The position numbers and the translations under genes were made by a program. From assembly GCA_018398765.1 (NCBI GenBank), contig JAHBMJ010001672.1, positions 51,995-109,278 on the forward strand: DNA of 57,284 nt, read 5' to 3'. Shown piece after piece: positions 1-11,700 of the stretch. The stretch's first letter is position 1. The number at the start of each line of letters is the position of its first letter. The notes beneath the pieces are model-generated. The model had not been told where the DNA came from and made no database searches. It saw nothing but the letters and a program-made list of their open reading frames with translations. Source of the DNA: Chromera velia (Eukaryota > Sar > Chromeraceae).

Positions 1-87
1 CCCCCCCCCCCTAGTACTCTCTACCGTCTTCTGTTGGCCTGTCTGTCTGTCTGTCTGTCTGTCTGCCCGTCCGTCTTTTTTTCTCTC

Positions 88-92
<5 letters not shown>

Positions 93-122
<30 letters not shown>
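93..122. repeat. (CT)n microsatellite, preceded by (CTGT)n at 36-66
   Basis: A run of CTGT tetranucleotides at 36-66 and a CT dinucleotide run at 93-122. Both lie downstream of the last visible YIP1 exon, probably in an intron or the 3' region of that gene. Confidence 0.9.
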
Positions 123-126
<4 letters not shown>

Positions 127-585
127 CCCAGTCTTTTCGCTTGTCTCCCTATCAGTCAGTCTATCTGCCTGTCCTTCGTTAAAAAAAGAAAAAAAAGGAA
201 CGGAAGAAAATTGTACTGTCTTTTTCTTTTGCCCATGCACCCTTCTTCGATTTCGCTTCGTTGGTTTTGTGACTTCTTATTCTCCCTCTCAGCATTGCAA
301 ACAGACACACAGAAAGGCAAGACAAAGGAACAGGTGGACACGTATGAATATAGACAAAAAAAGAAAAAAACACACACCGTGTGCGAAATGAACAACAGAG
401 AACCGCCCAGAAACAAACGTCGACCCAGATTCTTTCGAGAAAAGGAAAAAGCAAACAGGGAGGGGGGCCTTGTGGAATCACGCTTGCTTCTCCCAGACCC
501 CCCTTGCTCTCCCTCCCCAACAAAGTCAACTTCGATCACAGTCCTTCCGAATTGATTTTCCTTCCTTGTCTTCTTCATCACTCAC

Positions 586-3070
586 CGTAACGAGATGAAG
601 ATTGAGAGAAACGCCAAAACAACCACAGGAAGCAGTCCATATCCTGCAAGCAGGCAGGCCAACAGAGAGAAAGGAAGAAAGCAGCAAAGTTCCATCCCTC
701 AAAAACAGCAAATCACTCTATCACTCCATTCGTCTACCAGTCACAACGTGTAATTCAACAAAATCGTTGGCCAATCGAAAGGCCTTTGCCTGCAGAGACA
801 AGCGGCATCCATCTTTTTTTCCCCTGCTGTCTGCCTGCCTGCCTGCCGGTGCAGCTCAGGTATCGACACGAATGCAATCTGAGGAGATACTTCTCTTCTC
901 TTCTGCATCAATCCCTGCAGCAGCCCCACCGGACTGCAAAGCGGACACCAGTCAAACTCTCACCCCCTTTCCCCCTCACCCAAAATGGAGAGCGTCCTGT
1001 AGAGGTCAATGGCCTCTCCCTGCAAACAAAGACACACACACACACACACACACACACACAACATGCATGTAGAGCACACATACACACGCAGACTTACACA
1101 TACACACATATACACGCACGCCGCCACACCCGAATGTCAAAATTTCAACAGGGCAGGACGGGAAGGCCATTTTTTCACGAGAAAAATTTAATGCGAAGAA
1201 GCGGAAGTACGCTCCGCTCATCCCCACCAGTATTTCACGACAGACAAGAGACGTTCATGTCAAACCCAGAGTTCCTCTCTCGGTGAACGTTGTCGCCAAG
1301 TCATTCTAAGGTCATCAAGTCCTTGTGTGGAGCACTTGTGTGACAATATCAACAGTCAGAGAAAAACCAATTGACATGCACTGCTGTTCATAGACACACA
1401 CAAACAGTCTCTGTATCCATCCCCACCTGGCTCATCAGGTTCAAGAGAAGGTACGCCCCCACGCACCCAGAGATCCCCAAACCGTAGATGTACCCGAAGT
1501 GCACCTTCCCGGCCTGAAGTCAGGAAGGAAGCACCAGCAAGAATTGAGGCCAAACAAAAATGCAAAAGTAAAGAAGGTAACTATCCAGTGGTAAAGGTTG
1601 AAAATTGGCAGGAAAAAGTCAAGTGCACTTGAGAGCCCGCCTCCCCCCCCTGACCCCTCACAGCACCTCTTCGGTGGGGCCGTGGAGAAGTCAGACAGAA
1701 GGGGGGAGGGAGGGAGGGAAGGAAGAGCAAAGACTAAATTTTCTCCTTCTTCTCTCAGTGTGAAGTGTTTGAGTATCTTTGCGTGTTATGGATGGATACA
1801 GCCAGCGAAACCGGGATCCACACAGAATTTCCATTCGTCTGACATCTGTGTTCACGAGCGGGGAAAAGGTCTGTCAGATTGCGGAAGACGCGTGCAAAGA
1901 AAGCACAGTTGGAGGGAGACGCGTGCAAAGAAAGCACAGATTGCGGAAGACGCGTGCAAAGAAAGCACAGATTGCGGAAGACGCGTGCAAAGAAAGCACA
2001 GTTGGAGGGAGACGCGTGCAAAGAAAGCACAGATTGCGCGCCAAAGCGATCAGAAGGGGCCCACAGAGGTCAGAGTCTGCAAGAAGTTCGTGGTCTAGCC
2101 TGCAGCAGGCAAAAAATATACATATTTCATTCCCACTCTTCGTATGTTTTTCTCCAAGAAGGGCATGGATGAGTGTGCACGCAGCAGACAAAGGGGAGAC
2201 GCTTGAGTTAAAAGTGGAGGGAGGATAGTGCTCAGAAACGAATGCAGATGAGTGGGGCGGCAGGGGCGGCAAGGGGGGAAAAGGCATGCATGAAGTTCGA
2301 TAGCGGGCAGGAGAGGGGGGGAGGGTTTGGAAGAACAACGTGGCGGGGAAGAAATCGATTTGCGTGAAAGAGAAAGAAAGCTGTCTGTCTGTCTGTCTGT
2401 CTGTCTTTCTGCCGAGCCACTCAGTCTTACTGTCGATCTGTCCGTCCCTTCGCTTGGTTGCTGACCGTTGAAAGAGCAGCACCGACTTCATTCTTTTGGC
2501 GATTTCGTCTGGTCGAATGTCCAGTTCTGCGTGAAAAGAGCAGCACAGGGAGGCAGGCAGTCGGTGAGAAAGGCGAGAGGGAAGGGAAACGGGTGGAATG
2601 GGAACGGGGAGCCTGGAGAAGGCGCAACAGTTTGTGTCCCTACAATGTCTGTGTGTCATCGTAAAACACAGTCGCCACTGCTGCGACAATGGTTGTGGAT
2701 AGACGGATGGAAGAATAAAGACAGAGACGAAATGGCTTCTGAAAGAAGAGACGTCTGGGGAAAGGATTTGCTCCGTACACCAACCTTCCAAAATTGGAGG
2801 CTCATTTGCAAAGTCCTCCTCCGGATCTCCCCCCATTCCCCCCCCCACCCCCCCCCCCATGCCCATGCCCATGCTGTCCATCTGCCCCCCCATCTGCCCT
2901 TCAGGTCCTCCGAATCCCCCCATCCCCATTGGTTGCATTCCCATTGGCTGCATTGGTTGCCCCATCCCTCCCATTCCCCCCATGCCACTCGGTCCGTCCA
3001 TGCCCCCAGGGGGCCCGAAACCCTGACCAGGAGGTCCGTAGCCTCCCATTGGCCGGGGTGGAGGAATCAT
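586..3070 (-). CDS. YIP1: YIP1/YIPF5-family Golgi membrane protein (3' end outside window)
   Basis: Family role: multi-pass ER/Golgi protein that binds Ypt1/Rab GTPases and acts in COPII vesicle formation. Exons read on the minus strand: 3070-2785, 2526-2466, 2099 to about 2044, 1513-1427, 1019-980 and 643-586, joined by GT-AG introns with matching phases. The N-terminus (about 95 aa) is Met/Gly/Pro-rich and ends EPPILE. Conserved Yip1 blocks follow: ELDIRPDEIAKRM, DSDLCGPLLIALA, AGKVHFGYIYGLGISG, LLLNLMSQ, IDLYRTLSILGYGLLPVV. The order and spacing fit the first three to four membrane segments of Yip1. About 6-8 residues before AGKVHFGY are not placed because exon 3 runs into a 31-bp tandem repeat and its donor is unclear. 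The last exons lie left of position 1. The start ATG is the first in a frame with no upstream coding signal. Family call is firm; individual exon ends less so. Confidence 0.85.
1032..1060. repeat. (CA)n microsatellite in YIP1 intron
   Basis: CA dinucleotide run directly upstream (minus-strand sense) of the exon at 1019-980. On the coding strand it reads as a TG run just before the splice acceptor. Confidence 0.9.
1877..2038. repeat. 31-bp minisatellite at YIP1 exon 3 boundary
   Basis: Five head-to-tail 31-bp units at 1877, 1908, 1939, 1970 and 2001, plus a 7-bp partial unit at 2032. All share the core acgcgtgcaaagaaagcaca and differ in the first 11 bp (type A gattgcggaag or type B gttggagggag), in the order A-B-A-A-B. 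The array starts immediately after the conserved CGPLLIALA codons of YIP1 exon 3, so it either sits at the exon-intron junction or is partly coding. Confidence 0.93.
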
Positions 3071-3339
3071 TTTCGCCTGTCAACTCCGGAAATGCCAAAC
3101 GTCAACAACAAATCAAAGGCGTCCACCCCGCTTGGATCTGCTTTGTACGAAAATGACTCCACGTGTCCAGTGGCTTACTGTGCCCTAATCGATGTGCCTG
3201 CTTCTCTGTAGTGACACATCTGTAGACTGACCACCTGCAAGGGTACCAGCTTTCGTACGTTTCCACAGCGGACGGGCACAAAGACCCTCTGTCGCTTTCA
3301 GTCGATCGCCACATATGTCACGTGAACAACACAGCACAT

Positions 3340-3520
3340 CACAGCACTTCATTGCGCGCGCGGCGGCGCCTTTACAGCTGGCTGGGACCCGCCGATCGGC
3401 CGGCGTATACCTGCCGTACCGGCGCCCCGGCCGCGCCCGGCGGCCGGTCGTGCACATGCATGCGCCGCCACCATCAACGGCTCTATTGTAGGGCCTGTAC
3501 GTAGCGCCGCCACGAGGCTG
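3340..3520 (-). promoter_or_regulatory. GC-rich putative promoter block upstream of YIP1
   Basis: Strongly GC-rich island with many CpG steps in an otherwise AT-rich spacer, 270-450 bp upstream of the YIP1 ATG. It contains the palindrome GCATGC at 3458-3463 within ATGCATGCG. Similar blocks precede dymeclin, the mannosidase and the steroid reductase. That it is a promoter is inferred from position and recurrence. Confidence 0.45.
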
Positions 3521-4557
3521 TCATGGTACTTGTAGTTGCTCGACGGGCTACTCGCACGGAGTAGGGTGCGCGGGATCGATGAACGCGTGCGTCTGTGCAC
3601 TAAACGATATTTTCAGTGAGGCATGCGTTCTGTAGCTAAGCAACTAGAAGACAGGACCTCCCTCAACCTAAGTTCCACTTAAAAGTTGAAGCCACATTTT
3701 GGGATAAACTTGAAAGCCCGCATCACAGACGCGGATTATTTATAGTATCTTGAAAGTCCAAGCCGTACATTTGGGTGGTGTCTTGATCATCACTGCCGTA
3801 GGTGTGAATTAGTATGAATGGGCTTTTGAGAAATTATGCCACAGATATAGATCATCTTGATTATATTTTTTCAAGTCGTACTTAGGTTCGGGGAGGTTGA
3901 AGACAGTAGAAGCTGCATAATTAGTATGAGTGGTTATGGTTGGAACTCTAGGATGGAACTCCCTCTATGAATGGCTAATCGAGAATATCTCTGTCTAGCC
4001 CACCGCACTGCTAACCTCATGCAGATAATGTAAGATAATGCAGCAGATTATACTTAGTCTCGTACGCACACAGCTTACATCTGTCAATTTAAATTATAAG
4101 TCAGATTTGTGTATGTCTAGGTGCATGTTTGTACATATTTGTGCAGTCACTGAAAGCTCCGATGTATTGAGGTACTTCTACATGCTTCCAAATTAATTTT
4201 TTGGGGCATTGTTTTAGTGTGTTTCTCAGGTTTGTTGGTCCAAATTTTAGAAGACTCCCAAAATGCTAGCAAATACTAGCAAAAATGTTAAAAACAGTTA
4301 AAAACTTTTTTTTTGTTGTGTGGGCCGTACGGTGTGGCTTTCTCATACTTTCTCAGCCTTTCTGGTTAATTGATTGGTTAATTAACAATAAAAGAATGAA
4401 TGTACTTTGAAAAATATGATTCTCACTCATCAGAAAGAGTATCTCCGCTAGTGTAAGAAGCTAGGCAAGAAGCCTATCTTTGCTTTTACTCTTATAATAG
4501 CTGTTGCAAAAAAAATGCAGCTAAGTTCTATTTTTTTTTTTTCCATGCAAAACATAC

Positions 4558-4620
4558 CAGAACATAAATCTTATCTCATCTTATCCTATACACTCGGATC
4601 ATAAATCTTATTTTATCCTG
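4558..4620. repeat. Short dispersed retroelement-like tail
   Basis: Contains GAACATAAATCTTATC followed by degenerate TTATC repeats and a second CATAAATCTTAT. It matches the tails at 40658 and 54473 in motif and structure. No coding part remains. Confidence 0.45.
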
Positions 4621-4664
4621 AAACTCAAGTTCAGTTTTTTTGCTTTTCACTCTTTACTTCATTT

Positions 4665-5685
4665 TCATTCCCCCTGTCTTGTCCAACAACAATTGTTGGG
4701 CATAAGAAAATAGACGGCCTTCCACAGGATGGGGAGGAAGAAAAGGTCGGCATCTCCAAATTCAGCGTAGGCGAGGGGCACCGGGGGGAGGGGGAAGAAG
4801 TCAACCACCGAGGAAGCCGTGCTCTTTTCACTGCAAAAAGGTTTTGCCCCAAAGAAAGGGGGGAGGAGAATGAAAACGATGATTGATTTTAACCTCAATC
4901 GTCTGCAAGGAGGCATTTGCGGGTCCTCAAAGAGGCTCAGGGAACTCACACGCAGCGTGTCGTGGGAGTTCGGTGATGTGCCAGGCAAAGGAGCCATCGT
5001 CATGTTTGAATGCGCATGCACATGCACATGCGTGTGTCCTAGAGTAACAGATTATCTCGGCTCAGTTGCCCGAATCGGAGGGAAATTGAGCGGCTGGAGA
5101 AACGCTCCATACGCATCGTGAAGAGAACATGTGAAATAAAAAGATGGCTCATTGTCCAAATGGTTGGCGTGAAAAATGCAGCAGTCAGCTGCCTTTCCTC
5201 ACCTCACCCCATAACGTTTGCTTTGTGGACTCTGTATTCTCCTTCAAATAAGTGATCGGGTGTGATGCGATGGTACGGGAATCGTAATCTCACGCATACA
5301 TGCATGCAGTCTAAAACCCTCCTCATTCATTCATTCATGCTTTCCAGATTCACGCCTCATGCACTCACCTCGGGGACCTCACTGGACTTCCTCCCGAGCT
5401 CGTGGCGGCACTGCAGGCATTCAACCGAGGGGCAGGGACATTGATAGAGCGAAGAGAAAGAACAAAAAGGGAAAACTGTGATATGGTCTTCGTGCAAGTC
5501 TCCCACGAAAGGTATATACAAAACAACCGAAGGACACCGTCTTCAATCTCGACCTCGCAGCAGGAAGTACTCAAGAAAGGGAAGGAAAGGAAACGAAGGG
5601 ACAGGAGAAGAAAAGGACCCTCTGGGTCCCATTCCTTGATGCTCTGTGTCTCAGTCGGCAGTTGAAAATCCCGCTGGGCCATTGC

Positions 5686-5728
<43 letters not shown>

Positions 5729-8700
5729 TTACCTAGAACTTCACCGTTTCTTTTCCGTCTCTTTTTGTTCAAATCTTTCTGTCTTGCCTGTACAGACAGA
5801 CATGCCTGCAGATGGAGAGAATGCAGACAGTACAGGAAACAAGCAATCAGACAAACCAACCCTGGCTGATGTGCAGAAGTTGAAGTCGAGCCAGGAACAC
5901 CTGAGCTGCCGTTGTCCCCCTTCTCTTTCTCTCCATCTCCTCCCATCCTCACTCCTGTCCCTGCTCCGGTATGTCCAGAGGATCCAGAGATGATACCTGT
6001 AGACGGGGGACCTCTCTCTCTCTCCCCATTTTGAGGAGGCACCTCGCCCTCCCTTTTGTCAACAGCAGCAGCGGGCGAGTGGTCGTTCCGAGAGAAAGAC
6101 CTGCACACACACAGGGAGGAACTTTGTACGGTATCGTTCCGACATGTCTGTTGGTTGTTTTTCCAGAGTTGTTTTCATGTACTCATACGCTTGCAACGGT
6201 GGACTCTGTCTCCGGTCGAAAAAACAAAACAAGACTCAGAGAAGGAGAGGAGGTCCACGTCAAACACATTTCCATACATTGGCACCCTCTTCCCCCCCCT
6301 CCCTGATCTTGGTTTGTTTGTTGACTGACTGCCTTCCAGAGTCTGCGTTGCCCTCCCGAGAGAAGAAAGCCTGAGGGTGAACGCCCAGGAATGCGCCCCC
6401 TCCAAAGCAAATTCGGGGAGGTTGCAGCTGCACCCGTGCACCCATTCATGCACACTCACTCACTCACTCACTCAGTCAGTCAGTCAGTCTTGCCTTTTCC
6501 CGGCACGTCCCTCACGCATTCACTGACTCACTCACCTGCACACCCACGCCTACATCTACACCCACACCTACACACACCTACACACACACACACACACTCA
6601 CTCACTCACTCACTCACTCACACAAACGGGGAGAACGAAAGAGAAAGAGCCAGAGAGTAAGAGAACGAAAGAGACAGACGGACAGACAGACACACAGACG
6701 CACCTGCTGTGGATGCCTCCACCTCAATCTCAGCCGGTTGCAGAGCTCCTCCAGCATCTTCGACGTCTCTGTTACCTGACAGGCAGACAGACAGACACGA
6801 AGACAACAAGAAGGGAAGACAAGCATCGGGCGCCCTGGCTGCCATTTTGTTCTGTTCGTTGATTGAAGTCAGAGCGCACCTCCTCCAGATAGGCCCGAAT
6901 TCGTCTCAGCGGGTCTTTTCTCAAATAGCGTAGACCCGCACACATGCATGCAGCACATCCTTCCTACTTGCTAACTGCCCTTCCCCCCTCACTTACCCCT
7001 GAGTCTGCCGCTGGCGATGCCGCCTCCCTGTCCCCGTCCTCTCCCGCCAACAACTCGTTCTCGATGTCCCGAATGATCTGCAACAACATCAATCAATGCA
7101 TGGATGCGGTTAGTGTGTTTCCTCAAGGTCAAAAGGAGCTCCAACATACTCCTAATGCTGGTTATTCACTTCTCTTTTGAGTGCCTCGAATGAGCTGAAA
7201 AGGGGTTCTCAAATTCTGGAGAAAAGGAGAAGCATCTATCTGTGAACAAAGAAAAACGGGAACGTGTATGCGTGTCAGAGCGCCAATGGGAGCATATCAC
7301 TAGACGCGAAGAGGGAACGATGGAGAAGCATCTATCTGTGAACAAAGAAAAACGGGAACGTGTATGCGTGTCAGAGCGCCAATGGAAGCATATCACTAGA
7401 CGCGAAGAGGGAACGATCGAAGGGTTCTGTCTGTCTGTGGAGACTCGGGGGGCCAAAGTCTCATGCATCTAGCGGGCAAGAAAGGGAGGGCGCGTACGCA
7501 TTAGGGTCTCCTAGCAACATACACAGTCAGAAAAAGCAAGTTGTTATGCTGACCTGATGCAAAGTTTTGAGAGCCAACAGCCAGACAGGAAAGGTTACCC
7601 GTTGTCCGGACGGGCCCATCTCCCCTTGTCCCCTCGCTGACGAAGCAACGGAAGAGCCTCCAGGAGGCTGCTGGTGAGAAGGGGAGACGGGGGCCAATTC
7701 AGAGGCACCGTTTGACGTTGCAGCAGCCTGAGGAGGAGGATGGGGGGCCTGTGGGTTTTCTTTGGGGGGCTGTGGGGTTTGGAGGCTAGGGAGAGGTGCG
7801 AGTGCCGCCGCGAGGAGACGAGGGACGGCAGGAGGGAAGGACCTGAGCAGGACAAGCAGAGGTGCACAGTAAAAGATACAAACACGCTCAGTCCCGCGCA
7901 CAAAGAGAGAGCGGGGGGGGGGGAGAAGAAAATAGAGAGAAAGAAACAAAGAAAGGGAAAAGCGAGAGAGAGAGAGAGAGAGAAGGCGCGGTAGAGCGTA
8001 TGTGAAAGAAGGAACAGAAACAAATCCAATAACAGACTGACCGAAGCAGTGCGTACAAGAGCGGAATGTTAGTCGAAAGTTGTGGAGGCGTCAAGGAACT
8101 GAAGGAAATTAAACAAAGAAAGCATTCAAAAGATATGCGCGCAAGTATTTTATTTCCGAATTTCAATGCCGTCCGAACTACGGACACCAACTGCGGTTTC
8201 AGAGAAGTGAAAGAAAACAGTCCAAACACACAAAGCACAATTAAGAGAAAGGTGGAAGGAACGTCAAGTGGAAGCGTCAAATTGAGTCAAATGAGAATAT
8301 GGGCATATAACCATTCAACGCAGCTGGGAAGAGAGGGACAAAACACCATTTTGGGGAAGACAACAGCTCGACCTCCAAGAAAATCTGTCTCCGACACTTC
8401 TGCAGAAGGCCTCTCTTCGTCTTGCTTCATTGCCTTCTGCCTGCCTGCCTACCTCCCTCCCTGGGTGAGAGACGGGGAGCAGGCATGTTGTCATGGTGTG
8501 AGACGCGGGCGGGGCAAGAAGACACGCATACGCATATGGGGGAGCAAAACAGACACGAAGAAGTCGGTTTGTTTGGCTTTTGCTTCACTTGTTGACGGAC
8601 CTGTACAAGACCAGGGAAAGAGAGAGCATCAACATTCGGAGCGCCTGCTCTCACAAACGTTTAAAGAAGCAAGAAAGGGAGGGAGGAAGAAAGGAACAAA

Positions 8701-11700
8701 AACAGCAATTTGACGTCTCTCTGCCGTACCGCGTGCCCGAGAATGGTTGAACAGAGAAAGGTGGAGACTCAAGTTGAGTTCAAAAAAGAATGGGGAAATT
8801 TCATGGAGGAAAGACAACTCCGCAACAGAGGACAAGTTCAGAGTAAAGAGAGAGAGATACAGGAGACAGGAAAAGAAAGAATGCAGAAGCATTGAGAAGC
8901 TGCTGTGATGAGCATCCATCTCTCCTGACGGGGTCGGCCGACGCACCCAAACGAACAAAAGGGACCCTGTCCACCCACTCCATTTCCGTCCACCCACTCC
9001 AGAATAACAAAAGGGACAAAGGCAGGCAGAAGTGATATGGGTTGGTAGGCAGGCAAAACCAGAGTCTGTCAGAAAAAGAGCATGTGAGTGAAAACAAAAG
9101 TCTCCCTGCCCTCTCCAATTACTCTCCTCACCCTCACGACCGGATCCTTTGGGAGTGTCGCCAGCTGCTGCTGCACTTGGAGGGCCACAGCGGGGTCCAC
9201 CTTGCTTCCACTTGCGGCACTGCAGGAATAGAAGAACCAGGCGATATTTTGATTCAACAAAGGCGAACTGTTTGTATATGAATAAGAGGCACTAATACTG
9301 CAAACAACCAAAGTCTTCTTTTGCTTGATTTCATTCCGCGTTTCTCTCATCTGAGACAAATGAAACACCAGAGAGGCTACCAGACTCTCCGAACGTGTGG
9401 CACATCAAGACGGCCTTGCATTTCCATTTCGGTGTGGTGTGGAAGTGAATAAAGCGAGAAACGAAGAAATGAAAGAATGCCGATCAGTCGGGATGTCCAC
9501 CCTTGATGAAAAAGGACTGGTGTTGGGAGGAAAGGAAGAAAGGGATGCCTAGATTCACTCGAGTACCTCCTTTTTCGCCCCCAAACGACCAACTGACCCC
9601 TGTGCATCAGAAGGAAGGCCCAAGAGGCGGTTGAGGCTTTTGCACAAGGACCCCAACAGAGAGACGATCTTGTTGGCAGAATACCTGTTCCACGGAAGGC
9701 ATCACAATGTGCCAGAACATAAATGAACACACGAAAGAGAGATAAAAGACTATTTCGATGAGGAAGCAGAGGCCGAAACTGAGAAAGCCAGAAAGTCAAA
9801 GGGCGAGTCGAAAAAACCACCACACCTTTCATTCAAAAACGGAGAGACAAATCGACCAATCGATGCAGGGCCGGATTCATGAATGAATGAATGAACATGC
9901 ACCCCCCCGGACAGAAAAAGAACAACAGACGGACCAGTCAAGATGTCTGAACGTCTCACTCAGGTTGCACAGAGTTGCCGAGAGAGTTTCCACCAGGAAG
10001 GGGTCCAGAGGTCCTGCAAAGACCCTGCACAGAGGGAGGGAGGGAGGGAGGAGGGGGGCAGGGGGGAAGCCTCAACAGAAGTCGCACTTTAAAAATGATC
10101 AACAGTAAAATCGGAAAGTTCGGAAGAATAAAAGAGCCTCTGGAACTAGCCAGAGCTCCCTCCATTCAATCCACAGAGGACCCATGCAGGTTCGCGTTCC
10201 CATTGTACGCAGGAAACGAAATTCGAGACACGCTCTTGACACGGCGCCCACAATTTTTTCTTGAATGGTTTCCCTTCTCGCTCTCCCATCACGTGCGCGC
10301 AGCGTGCAAATTGTCGGAAGGGTACACACAAAGTATGAAAGTAAGGAGGCCAACGAGTGATCCTAAGCAAACCCTTCACAACCAGCCCTACAGACAGACA
10401 GACAGACAGACCATTGCACGAGTCTGACCAGCACCACCAGCACGAGTGCCCCCACCGTCGCGTCTTCCGGAGCCCTCTGATCGATGTGGCTCATGGGTCC
10501 TATCCTCGTTTGCATCAACGATTGACACAGAGCTCTTTCAGAGGAGAGTGCAAGGAGGACAAGAAGAAGGACCACAGCAGCAGGAGGCGCAGCGTAGAGC
10601 TGGTGCAAAACCGGGCGGCCTGCAGGTCCAGAAGCACTCGACTGCCCTCCCTCTGTACCTCCTGCTGAGTTTTTCCTCTCTGCCCCGACGGAAGCCCGTC
10701 CTCGTGCTTTCGTTCTGCTGCCCCCAGACCTCGGGGCTAATTGGGGAATTTTAGAGAGACACTCCAGCAGGGGTAGCAGAAGTCTCTCGGGCTCGGATCT
10801 TGACAGACAAAACAGTTTAAAGCTTCGATTTCGATGAACAAGAGCATAGAGTAGAAGAGGAAACAAGTGCTCCCCTAACCGTCTAGAACAAACTGCGGCA
10901 AGCAACCGGTCGAATGATGGCATGGGACAGCGAAGGGAAAGGGACGCATACGAAAGCGCAGGCAACGGTTGCGGCTGGTGGTGATGATACTGGGGTGTCC
11001 CATTTCCAGGAGGGGCTGCGACTGCTCTCCCCTCGCCGTTCCAGGGGGCCAGCACTAGTTTCTGTTGGTGGCCCGGCCCAACGGCAACCACTCCTGCCCC
11101 CACACCGTGCGGGGTGTGTCCTCTAGCTGATGGGGGAATTGAGGAGGGCGTGTCTGCCCTCTGCTGCTGATGTGGCTGTCCTGCCTGTCGCACTTCAGCA
11201 ATCGTCTCTTTCTCTTCCACCGGTGCTCGCGTTGTGGCAGCGGGAGAGGGGGGCAGGCGGCATGAGATGTCGAACTGCAATCAAGTAACGAAGCAGAGAA
11301 GAGAAGAGAAAGAGGAGAGGCGAGGTCAACAGTCAGATTGACAAGGGAGATGCAATAGCTGCCGAGACTGATCAGCTTCCAATGAGACAAAAGCTCACGA
11401 TTCCTTTTGAGGCCTCCGTTTGGTCTCGACTGACTGAGCATCATTGCGTGGTGAATAAATGCACCACCGGTGGCGCACAGATGTTCATCTGCCTCCTTTG
11501 GGATTTTTTTCGTGGTTTTTTCCCGCTTCACTTCTCTTGTTGACGGAATTGCCCTCTCTCTGCGAAACCTCCTCTGCATGCATTTCGCATCAATCGGCTC
11601 TTTCACCTGTTTGAGCCGCTCCACCTCTCCCTTCCATCCTTTGGCCCTTCTTACTCCCCTCACTATCCCCATCCTGCCTCCTCTCAGACAGTACAACTCC

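Larger units (their letters stand above)
3071..4664. other. Intergenic region between YIP1 start and dymeclin stop
   Basis: No coding signal. The first 500 bp, upstream of the YIP1 ATG, are GC-rich (see 3340-3520). From about 3600 on the DNA becomes AT-rich with short T runs. A retroelement-like tail (GAACATAAATCTTATC) lies at 4558-4620 just past the dymeclin stop codon. Confidence 0.7.

Noticed and set aside
1030-1130. CACACA/ACACGC repeats as CRISPR-like or minisatellite array
   Set aside because: Simple dinucleotide repeat without spacers; the genome is eukaryotic.
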